Positions 1 through 4,892 of a stretch of 6,216 nucleotides of DNA are shown here, in pieces (position 1 is the first letter of the stretch; every line of letters starts with the position of its first letter). Position numbers and translations under genes: made by a program. The notes under the pieces are model-generated. The model did not search any database and was not told the origin of the DNA. It saw nothing but the letters and a program-made list of their open reading frames with translations. Where the stretch lies: the NCBI GenBank assembly GCA_937927665.1, contig CALBRY010000128.1, positions 1-6,216 of the forward strand, given 5' to 3'. Source of the stretch: an uncultured Chloroflexota bacterium (GTDB lineage: Bacteria; Chloroflexota; Anaerolineae; Aggregatilineales; Phototrophicaceae).

Positions 1-35
1 CAAAGGTAACGCCAGAAAAGTAACCCCACCCCCGA

Positions 36-61
36 CCCCTCCCCGCTGAAGCAGGGAGGGG
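36..61. terminator. G/C-rich hairpin, possible terminator downstream of the LysM gene
   Basis: CCCCTCCC (36-43) pairs with GGGAGGGG (54-61). One C/A mismatch follows, then a GC/GC pair closes a TGAA loop. It lies about 70 bases past the stop of the minus-strand LysM gene. Read on the minus strand, the stem is followed after about 12 bases by a loose T-rich stretch (TTACTTTT), so as an intrinsic terminator it is imperfect; on the plus strand no T-tract follows. It could also be a dispersed intergenic palindrome, since a hairpin with the same CCCCTCCC core follows recA. The rest of 1-132 shows no supportable gene. Confidence 0.45.
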
Positions 62-132
62 AGAAGGGCAAAAGCACACGCTAGAAGGGGGGCATGTGTA
101 CCCCTGTCAGCTATTGCGTGGGATGCGGCGTT

Positions 133-747
133 CTACCAGTGCGGGATATTGAGAAGCTGACCGACATAAATCCGGTTCGGGTTGATGATCCCGTTGTACT
201 GCACGATCAGATCGACCGTTGTGCCGAAGTTCCGCGCAATCCGCGCCAGTGTGTCACCGTACTGGACATAATAGGGCGTGACATAGGTGGGGGGCGGCGG
301 GGTGTTCGGCGGGATATACAACACCATGCCTGCATAGATCACGTTGGGGTTAGCGATCCCGTTCGCCTGCTGGATTGCCCACACGGTTGACCCGAACCAC
401 TGCGCGATCCGCGCCAATGTATCACCGCGCTGCACGACATAATATGAACCGATCGGCGGTGGGGGCGGTGGGGGTGGAGGCGGCGGCGGCGGATAATACG
501 ATGTTGGGATGAAAAGCTGCTGTCCCACATAGATCAGGTTGATATTGTAAATGCCGTTGATGGCGGCGATGTCTTGAACGGTGGTATAAAATCGCGCGGC
601 AATCCGCGCCAGTGTATCACCGGGGGCAACGATATAGATGACGGTTCCACTTGCATAACTCTGTTCGTCTCCTGCTGCTGTCGTAGTTGGGACAACAAAC
701 AGGAGCGCAATCACGAGCATAACAACGATGAGAAGGATTCGACGCAT
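133..747 (-). CDS. Secreted triple-LysM cell-wall-binding protein
   Basis: This is a 204-residue exported protein made only of LysM modules, which bind N-acetylglucosamine-containing glycans such as peptidoglycan; it probably acts at or outside the cell surface. Residues 1-25 form a signal peptide: MRRI, a long hydrophobic core, then TTTAAG as a probable signal peptidase I site. LysM modules lie at about 37-81, 102-146 and 159-202, each with GDTLARIA near the start and an IYxGxxLxIP-type end. Linkers are a run of 13 prolines (86-98) and a second Pro/Thr-rich linker (147-158). No peptidase, amidase or other catalytic domain is present, so it may be a binding or scaffold protein. The start at 747 is chosen because AGGAAGG (754-760) ends six bases upstream; an ATG at 750 is equally in frame. 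The longer frame from 855 would bury the signal peptide. It is divergent from the winged-helix gene. Confidence 0.85.
   Translation of the reverse strand: MRRILLIVVMLVIALLFVVPTTTAAGDEQSYASGTVIYIVAPGDTLARIAARFYTTVQDIAAINGIYNINLIYVGQQLFIPTSYYPPPPPPPPPPPPPIGSYYVVQRGDTLARIAQWFGSTVWAIQQANGIANPNVIYAGMVLYIPPNTPPPPTYVTPYYVQYGDTLARIARNFGTTVDLIVQYNGIINPNRIYVGQLLNIPHW
238..621 (-). repeat. Three copies of a 21-bp repeat encoding GDTLARI of the LysM modules
   Basis: Copies lie at 238-258, 406-426 and 601-621 and share the plus-strand core TCCGCGCCA, with one to three base differences between any two. On the minus strand each reads as the codons for Gly-Asp-Thr-Leu-Ala-Arg-Ile. The spacings (168 and 195 bases) are multiples of three. 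The DNA-level similarity suggests that the LysM modules arose by internal duplication or are kept alike by gene conversion. Confidence 0.8.
454..492 (-). repeat. Polyproline-coding tract, G-rich on the plus strand
   Basis: Thirteen consecutive proline codons link LysM modules 1 and 2. The plus strand here is almost wholly runs of G broken by C, T or A (for example GGTGGGGGCGGTGGGGG), a pattern able to form a G-quadruplex and prone to replication slippage. Such a proline run normally needs elongation factor P for efficient translation. Confidence 0.85.
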
Positions 748-792
748 CATACACCTTCCTCTTGCAGATGATCCCCGCAACCAATTGATCAG

Positions 793-801
793 ACTATAAC
801 A
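793..801 (-). promoter_or_regulatory. Extended -10 promoter for the LysM gene
   Basis: The minus strand reads TGTTATAGT, an extended -10 (TGN plus TATAGT, five of six to TATAAT). No convincing -35 box lies 16-18 bases upstream, which extended -10 promoters can tolerate. Transcription would begin near 786, giving a leader of about 40 bases with the AGGAAGG ribosome-binding site near its end. Confidence 0.4.
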
Positions 802-862
802 CGGTTCATTCCGGTATTTCGTTTCACTTTGGTTTGAGCGGCGCGAATCAAGCATGCCGACG

Positions 863-868
863 CATAAT
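863..868 (+). promoter_or_regulatory. Possible -10 box for the winged-helix gene
   Basis: CATAAT (five of six to TATAAT) would start transcription near 875, just ahead of the strong ribosome-binding site at 887-894. No matching -35 hexamer is visible at normal spacing, so this is tentative. If correct, it rules out the in-frame ATG at 854 as the start. Confidence 0.25.
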
Positions 869-886
869 AGAGAAATGTATTCCCCC

Positions 887-894
887 GGAGGTGA
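887..894 (+). promoter_or_regulatory. Near-perfect Shine-Dalgarno sequence that fixes the start at 896
   Basis: GGAGGTGA complements eight bases of the usual 16S rRNA 3' end and stands immediately before ATG at 896. The two earlier in-frame ATGs (854 and 875) have no comparable site, so the first 14 codons of the longer frame are probably untranslated. Confidence 0.85.
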
Positions 895-895
895 A

Positions 896-1966
896 ATGAA
901 TTCATCGGATATTGCACGCCAGCGGCTTCATCATCAGCGTATTATGCCGCCCACCTGTGAGACTCCTCATGCGGTTGTTTCGTGGATGGGCGCGATGCAA
1001 GCGCAGGATTATTATCAAGCGGTGTGGGCGATTGGTGCGCGCATCCCGTCCGCAACGCTCCAAACGATTGAACAAGCCATCGAAAACGGTGAAATCCTAC
1101 GCACATGGCCCCAACGCGGTACGATCCATTGGGTCGCGCCGGAGCATATCAAATGGATGCTTCAACTCGGCGCGGCGCGCATGATCGCCAGAGATGCACA
1201 GCGGTTAGCGCAGCTTGATCTCGATGTGCCGGTGATGCAGCGCATTGAGCCGATCTTTCGGGAAGCGCTGGCGGGCAAAAAACGCCTCACCCGCGTGCAG
1301 ATGTTTGAGGTGCTTGGTAACGCGGGGATTCATACCAACAATCAGCGCGGCTATCACATTCTCTGGTATATGGCACAGACGGGCGTGATCTGCATCGGTC
1401 CGATGCGCGGAAAAGAGCAAACTTTCGCGCTGCTGGATGATTGGACTCCCAACACGCCGATTCTGCCGCGCGAAGAAGCCCTCGCCGCGCTTGCCAAGCT
1501 GTATTTCACCAGTCACGGATTCGCTACGATCCATGATTTCGCGTGGTGGACGGGGTTAACGATCACCGAGGCGCGAAAGGGTTTCGAGTCGATCAAATCG
1601 CAGTTCGTCAGCGAAACGATTGGCAAAAAGACCTACTGGATGCACGCCGATCACACTGCGCCGCCGGATCATCCGCGCGGGGTGGTGCTGCTCCCCGGCT
1701 TTGACGAATACCTGCTCGGTTATCAAGATCGCTCGGATGTGCTTGACCCGCTGCACGCGTCAAAAGTCGTCCCCGGCGGCAACGGTGTTTTCTTCCCGAT
1801 GATCGTCATTGACGGTCAAATTGAAGGCACATGGAAGCGCACGATCAAACGCGATAAAGTGATCATCACCCGCGACACGTTCCGCCCGCTCACCGATCAA
1901 AAACGCGCCGAATTCGAAATCGCCGCGCAGCGGTACGCGGCATTTCATGGACTGGTACTCGCCTGA
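896..1966 (+). CDS. Winged-helix HTH_42 family protein, AlkZ/YcaQ-like DNA glycosylase candidate
   Basis: This 356-residue protein has the features of the HTH_42 (winged-helix DNA-binding) family, whose studied members AlkZ and YcaQ/AlkX are DNA glycosylases that remove bulky alkylated bases and unhook interstrand crosslinks. Family landmarks are SWMGAMQAQDYYQAVWA near residues 29-45, RTWPQRGTIHWV at 69-80, DFAWWTGLT at 214-222, LLPGFDEYLLGYQDR at 265-279 and GTWKRTI at 311-317. Gln35-Ala-Gln37 sits where AlkZ-type enzymes carry the catalytic Gln-aliphatic-Gln motif (YcaQ types have Gln-x-Asp). Length is normal for the family and no frameshift is seen. The next gene begins 71 bases on, with no clear terminator between, so read-through is possible. 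Family assignment is confident; glycosylase activity is inferred from the motif, and many relatives are annotated only as DNA-binding proteins. Confidence 0.85.
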   Translation: MNSSDIARQRLHHQRIMPPTCETPHAVVSWMGAMQAQDYYQAVWAIGARIPSATLQTIEQAIENGEILRTWPQRGTIHWVAPEHIKWMLQLGAARMIARDAQRLAQLDLDVPVMQRIEPIFREALAGKKRLTRVQMFEVLGNAGIHTNNQRGYHILWYMAQTGVICIGPMRGKEQTFALLDDWTPNTPILPREEALAALAKLYFTSHGFATIHDFAWWTGLTITEARKGFESIKSQFVSETIGKKTYWMHADHTAPPDHPRGVVLLPGFDEYLLGYQDRSDVLDPLHASKVVPGGNGVFFPMIVIDGQIEGTWKRTIKRDKVIITRDTFRPLTDQKRAEFEIAAQRYAAFHGLVLA

Positions 1967-2037
1967 CACGCTGGCGTCATATATGATTTGGCGCATACAA
2001 TGAGGCTTAAGGACTATAACAGTCGGGGCATTGGATC

Positions 2038-2457
2038 ATGGGAAGCAGTATTCAATGGTTGGTCGAGAATAAGGTGATTCTGGGGACAGTCGGCGGAGAT
2101 TACAGCCGCGAGGAGATGGTCGCACGGATCGCGGAGATCGGTAAAATGCTCCGCGAAACGCCGCCGCCGTGTCATCTGATCATCGACGCGAGCAGTTTGG
2201 AGACATTCACCACGCGCATCGTTGAGCCAATCTCCGAACTGCGGAAAAATCAGGCGGAAAACAATACGGGCTGGATTCTGCTCATCTCCAACAGTTCGGT
2301 GATGCGCTTCTTCGGCACGGTTGCCGCCAAAGTGATGAATGATCGTTTTCGCCCGGTCGCCTCGCTGGAAGAAGCAAAGCAGTTCCTGCATTACATCGAG
2401 CCGATGCTTTTTACGGAATACGCGAAATCGACAGGCACTCCACCGGGAGAAAAATAA
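2038..2457 (+). CDS. Small hypothetical protein, possibly SpoIIAA/STAS-like fold
   Basis: This is a 139-residue soluble protein without a signal peptide or membrane segment. I do not recognise a characterised relative. The order of elements recalls SpoIIAA-like/STAS folds: a strand pair (SIQWLVENKVILGTVGGDYS), a helix (EEMVARIAEIGKMLRE, 25-40), a strand ending in Asp (CHLIIDASSL, 45-54), a helix (VEPISELRKNQ, 62-72), a strand (GWILLISNSS, 78-87), and helices containing SLEEAKQFL (109-117). Such domains act as regulatory or partner-switch modules, but no phosphorylatable serine can be assigned. The ATG at 2038 has only a weak upstream GGGG (2025-2028). TATAAC at 2015-2020 might be a -10 box but lacks a good -35. 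The gene ends 10 bases before a strong terminator, so it is either the last gene of a transcript from the winged-helix gene or a single-gene unit. Confidence 0.75.
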   Translation: MGSSIQWLVENKVILGTVGGDYSREEMVARIAEIGKMLRETPPPCHLIIDASSLETFTTRIVEPISELRKNQAENNTGWILLISNSSVMRFFGTVAAKVMNDRFRPVASLEEAKQFLHYIEPMLFTEYAKSTGTPPGEK

Positions 2458-2466
2458 CCCGCGATG

Positions 2467-2498
2467 AAGTCCTTGAACAATGTCTCAAGGACTTTTTT
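2467..2498 (+). terminator. Intrinsic terminator of the small STAS-like gene
   Basis: AAGTCCTTGA (2467-2476) and TCAAGGACTT (2485-2494) form a perfect 10-bp stem with an eight-base loop. A run of six T (2493-2498) overlaps the stem end and continues past it. This is a classic rho-independent terminator 10 bases after the upstream stop codon. It separates the left transcript from the DUF4258-like gene. Confidence 0.92.
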
Positions 2499-2564
2499 AT
2501 TTGCACAGCGAGACGTCATCTTAAAGACGCTTGTCTTTCTTGCGTTTCATTTAACGATCAAACG

Positions 2565-2573
2565 TGGTAAAGT
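2565..2573 (+). promoter_or_regulatory. Extended -10 promoter candidate for the DUF4258-like gene
   Basis: TGGTAAAGT reads as an extended -10 (TGN then TAAAGT). A weak -35 (TTTCAT, 2545-2550) lies 17 bases upstream. Transcription would start near 2580, about 45 bases before the ATG at 2624. A new promoter is expected here because a strong terminator lies just upstream. Confidence 0.35.
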
Positions 2574-2623
2574 AAAACGCATATCACACCTTCTTATTGG
2601 GTGCTTCTGCGCAGGTTTTCCAC

Positions 2624-3037
2624 ATGTATCCCATTCCCAAGTACACACGCGTGACACTCAGCAAACATGCCGTGGAGCGTATGCAGCTTCGCGCTATCAC
2701 CGAGGACATGGTTAATCAGGCGATTCGCGATCCCGATAGAGCCTATTTAGAAGACGACGGCGACACAAAATTCATTCGCAAAGTGAACGGGGTGAATTTG
2801 CATGTTGTCTGCAAGCCGCTGCCCGATGAAAGCAAATGGCTGGTCAAATCCACATGGGTTCGCGGCGAAGATGATCAAGGAAATCGTGTTGACCGTTATG
2901 GGCGTTATCAAGGCAAGCGCCGACGTGCCGCAGCGAAAACACCCCGTCCAGCGATGGCAGGCATGCTGCTGAACGGCTTCCTGATTGCAACCGTGATGAT
3001 CTTGATCGGCGTGCTGCTCTATTTCTTTTTGCGGTGA
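2624..3037 (+). CDS. DUF4258-like domain protein with C-terminal membrane anchor
   Basis: This is a 137-residue protein. Residues 10-85 resemble the DUF4258 family: LSKHAVERMQLRAITEDMV with the typical H-A-x-x-R-M start, QAIRDPDRAYLEDDGDTKFI, then strands containing VNLHVVCK and WLVKSTWV. The family is small and of unsettled function; some members sit beside helix-turn-helix genes and are suspected toxins with a RelE-like fold. Here a basic stretch (GKRRRAAAK, about 96-104) leads to one hydrophobic helix (about 112-136, GMLLNGFLIATVMILIGVLLYFFLR) at the very C-terminus, so the domain is probably tail-anchored on the cytoplasmic side. The ATG at 2624 is preceded by a weak AGG eight bases upstream; a TTG at 2597 is in frame but lacks a binding site. 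It stands alone, with no antitoxin-like partner in the window. Confidence 0.75.
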   Translation: MYPIPKYTRVTLSKHAVERMQLRAITEDMVNQAIRDPDRAYLEDDGDTKFIRKVNGVNLHVVCKPLPDESKWLVKSTWVRGEDDQGNRVDRYGRYQGKRRRAAAKTPRPAMAGMLLNGFLIATVMILIGVLLYFFLR

Positions 3038-3047
3038 GATTCAGCGT

Positions 3048-3072
3048 GCAGGTGTTCGCTGCGAACACCTGC
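3048..3072. terminator. Perfect dyad between convergent genes, probable bidirectional terminator
   Basis: GCAGGTGTTCGC (3048-3059) and GCGAACACCTGC (3061-3072) are exact reverse complements with one central base. A folded hairpin would have a 10-bp stem and five-base loop. It lies in the 48-base gap between the stops of the DUF4258-like gene and the minus-strand kinase, where a shared terminator is expected. Neither side has a true T-tract, so it might act with a termination factor, as an RNA 3'-end stabiliser, or as a protein-binding site. Confidence 0.55.
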
Positions 3073-3085
3073 CTTCTTCGCGGCT

Positions 3086-4096
3086 TTACCCTTCGCAGTA
3101 CTTCGGCTTACGCGAGCGCGCTTCCGGCTCACTTGTTGCGCTCAACCGTGCCTTCCATACTTTGAATTCTTCGCGCGTCGGTGCGGAGCGCGCCCCGCTG
3201 CGTCCGATCTTGATGGCGGCGGCGAGGTTGCCTTCCGCCAGCGCGTCGTTCAAGGATGCGCTGTTTAACATGGCGGCGATAAAACCCGCGTCGAAGACAT
3301 CCCCCGCGCCGATTGTATCCACCACCGTGACGGGAACTGCCGGGGCGCGGACAATCAACCCGTGCGCGACCGCCAGCGATCCGCGTTCACCGAGACGCGC
3401 GACGATCGTCCGCTGCCCTTCCCATGTCGAAAGGCGAAGCGCCGCCGCTTCGATTGTGTCAGCGCCGCCCACCGGGATGATCTCCTCATCACCGCTGCCA
3501 AACACCACATCCGCCAACCGGATCGCTTCTTCGACGGTGGCGCGCACCGAATCGTCATAGCCCCACAATTCGATCCGCAGATTCAAATCGAGGCTGGTTC
3601 GCACGCCCGCCGCTTTTGCGATCCGCATGCCTTCGAGGATAGTCTCGCGTACAGGTGAGGCGCGTAAACACATTCCGGTTGTGTGCAGCCATGCCGCCGC
3701 GCCGATCTGCTCACGGTTCAGGTGAGCGGGGGCGTGCAAGGTATGCGCGCCGCCCGTATTCGGAAAGATCACGAGATGGCGCTCGCCGTCCGGCTGAACC
3801 ATGGCGATCACCTGCGGCGTGAAGGCATCCGCCAGCACAACAAGCCCATCCGTGTTTACATTTTCCGCCGCGAAATCACGCTGAATCCAGCGCCCGAAGC
3901 CGTCATCACCGACCGCGCCGACAAAGCTCACCGGAACGCCGAGCCGCGCCAACGCGACCGCCGTATTCGCACCTGTGCCGCCGCCCATAAGCTGCGGCAC
4001 GGAGCGGGTTAAATCGCGGCTTCCGTGGTGATAATCGGGCAGATGGATCAGCAGATCAACATTCGCATCTCCGAGGATGATTACAGGGCGGTTCAC
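3086..4096 (-). CDS. PfkB/ribokinase-family carbohydrate kinase
   Basis: This 336-residue cytoplasmic kinase uses ATP to phosphorylate a sugar, nucleoside or related small molecule. PfkB landmarks are the substrate-side GDANVDLL (9-16), the glycine-rich GGGTGANTAVALARLG (38-53), VGAVGDDGFG (59-68, first PfkB signature region), LDLNLR (169-174), and DTIGAGDVFDAGF (260-272), the second signature, with Asp266 as catalytic base and the GAG anion hole. Length is normal. The LDLNLR motif and general layout recall ribokinase and 2-keto-3-deoxygluconate kinases, but the substrate cannot be read from the sequence. The GTG start overlaps the stop of the upstream TrpF-like gene by four bases (GTGA, 4093-4096), so the two are translationally coupled and probably work together. 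A TAAGG sequence 10 bases upstream may aid initiation. The C-terminal 20 residues are charged and look variable. Confidence 0.93.
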   Translation of the reverse strand: MNRPVIILGDANVDLLIHLPDYHHGSRDLTRSVPQLMGGGTGANTAVALARLGVPVSFVGAVGDDGFGRWIQRDFAAENVNTDGLVVLADAFTPQVIAMVQPDGERHLVIFPNTGGAHTLHAPAHLNREQIGAAAWLHTTGMCLRASPVRETILEGMRIAKAAGVRTSLDLNLRIELWGYDDSVRATVEEAIRLADVVFGSGDEEIIPVGGADTIEAAALRLSTWEGQRTIVARLGERGSLAVAHGLIVRAPAVPVTVVDTIGAGDVFDAGFIAAMLNSASLNDALAEGNLAAAIKIGRSGARSAPTREEFKVWKARLSATSEPEARSRKPKYCEG

Positions 4097-4788
4097 GACT
4101 CGAATGCCTTACTTGCTTCGCGGGCGGCTCCGGCGAACCGCTGCACCTTCAGGATATCTTTACGGAATCCGCCGCCGGGGATGGGTTGGTTCGTATGCGT
4201 GAGCGAATCGACGCCGTAAGGACGCACCGCCCGGATCGCCGTGCCAATATTGAACAGCGATAATCCCCCCGCAAGGATGACGGGAATCCGCACCGTTTCG
4301 ACAATTTCACGGCTGATCGTCCAATCATGTACCTTACCACTCGCGCCGATTCCTTCGATCTGCGGGGCTTGCGTATCAAGGATGAGCATATCCGCGACGG
4401 GTTCAAATGCGCGCGCATCACTGAGCGCCTGTTCGCGGGTTTCCGCGCCGCCGACCGCGATCGCCTGCATGATCAACATACCGGGGAGTTCAGCCCGCAG
4501 CGCCGCCACTTGATCGGGCGGGAACGTGCCGCGCAGTGGGCAGAGATGGATCATATCCGGCTGAACCGCGCGCGCCATGTTGATGATGAGCGCCGGATCG
4601 CTTTCGACGGTCAGCGCAATACGGAGGGCTTGCGTCCCGACCGCTTCGACAATCGCCCGCGCAGTCTCAAAAGAGACTTCGCCGGGGAGTCCGCGTTCGC
4701 TTGGCGTAATTCCGATGTGATGTGCGCCCGCGCCGATCACCTGTAGGGCTTCGTCGGGCGACTGCATAGTGTAAATCTGTACGCGCAC
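4093..4788 (-). CDS. TrpF-like (beta/alpha)8 protein, divergent phosphoribosylanthranilate isomerase homologue
   Basis: The 231-residue protein resembles TrpF, which converts phosphoribosylanthranilate to its ketose form by an Amadori rearrangement in tryptophan synthesis. Matching segments are the N-terminal strand MRVQIYTM followed by SPDEALQVIGAGAHHIGI, DMLILDT (133-139, holding catalytic-type Asp138), GASGKVHDW (148-156, compare the GGTGxxFDW loop), the phosphate-site strand ILAGGLSLFNI (171-181) and GVDSLTHTN (192-200). Key departures are a tyrosine at position 6, where TrpF has the catalytic Cys of KICG; HLCPLRG in place of QLHG; and SLTHTN in place of SSGVE. No other tryptophan gene is nearby and the partner is a sugar kinase, so a different phosphosugar substrate is likely. 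The GTG start at 4788 has AGGA (4795-4798) six bases upstream. An automatic annotation as TrpF would probably mislead. Confidence 0.78.
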   Translation of the reverse strand: MRVQIYTMQSPDEALQVIGAGAHHIGITPSERGLPGEVSFETARAIVEAVGTQALRIALTVESDPALIINMARAVQPDMIHLCPLRGTFPPDQVAALRAELPGMLIMQAIAVGGAETREQALSDARAFEPVADMLILDTQAPQIEGIGASGKVHDWTISREIVETVRIPVILAGGLSLFNIGTAIRAVRPYGVDSLTHTNQPIPGGGFRKDILKVQRFAGAAREASKAFES

Positions 4789-4801
4789 GGTGTATCCTGT
4801 C

Positions 4802-4830
4802 TTGTTATCTTAGAACTCTTGTGCTATGAT
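4802..4830 (+). promoter_or_regulatory. recA promoter (-35 TTGTTA, extended -10 TGCTATGAT)
   Basis: TTGTTA (4802-4807) and TATGAT (4825-4830) are separated by exactly 17 bases, and TGC precedes the -10 box, making it an extended -10. Transcription would start near 4837, leaving a leader of about 55 bases. A second -10 match, perfect TATAAT at 4852-4857, has no good -35 and may be a minor or alternative start. Confidence 0.6.
4813..4824. promoter_or_regulatory. Candidate LexA (SOS) operator in the recA promoter spacer
   Basis: GAAC-TCTT-GTGC matches seven of eight positions of the GAAC-N4-GTTC core known from Bacillus-type LexA operators. It lies between the -35 and -10 boxes of the recA promoter, the usual place for SOS repression. 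One core mismatch and the uncertain LexA specificity of this lineage keep confidence moderate. A wider imperfect dyad, AACTC (4814-4818) and GAGTT (4833-4837) with a 14-base spacer, overlaps it. Confidence 0.45.
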
Positions 4831-4892
4831 GCGAGTTAAACGCATTCCCCCTATAATAAGTAGAAGTCCTTCAATAGCAAAGGATAAATGGC

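Noticed and set aside
1..23. Possible C-terminal end of a plus-strand gene entering from the left (frame reading KVTPEK then TAA).
   Set aside because: Only six codons are visible, nothing distinguishes this frame, and the hairpin after it has no plus-strand T-tract.
238..621. Regularly spaced 21-bp repeats as a CRISPR-like array.
   Set aside because: Spacings are 168 and 195 bases and the copies encode the conserved GDTLARI motif of LysM modules in frame.
854..895. N-terminal extension of the winged-helix protein from the ATG at 854.
   Set aside because: A near-perfect ribosome-binding site (887-894) lies inside this stretch and points to the ATG at 896; the family landmarks all lie after it.
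792..2020. Shared nonamer GACTATAAC at 792-800 and 2012-2020 as a common regulatory site.
   Set aside because: It fits a promoter on opposite strands in the two places, and nine matching bases in 6 kb around AT-rich -10-like sequence is weak evidence.
2464..2715. An 83-codon open frame after the STAS-like gene.
   Set aside because: It starts inside an intrinsic terminator, overlaps the DUF4258-like gene in another frame, and has no ribosome-binding site or recognisable sequence.
3162..3560. Open frame on the plus strand opposite the PfkB kinase.
   Set aside because: It lies wholly within the kinase gene, is Ser/Ala/Arg-rich as expected for an antisense shadow, and has no ribosome-binding site.
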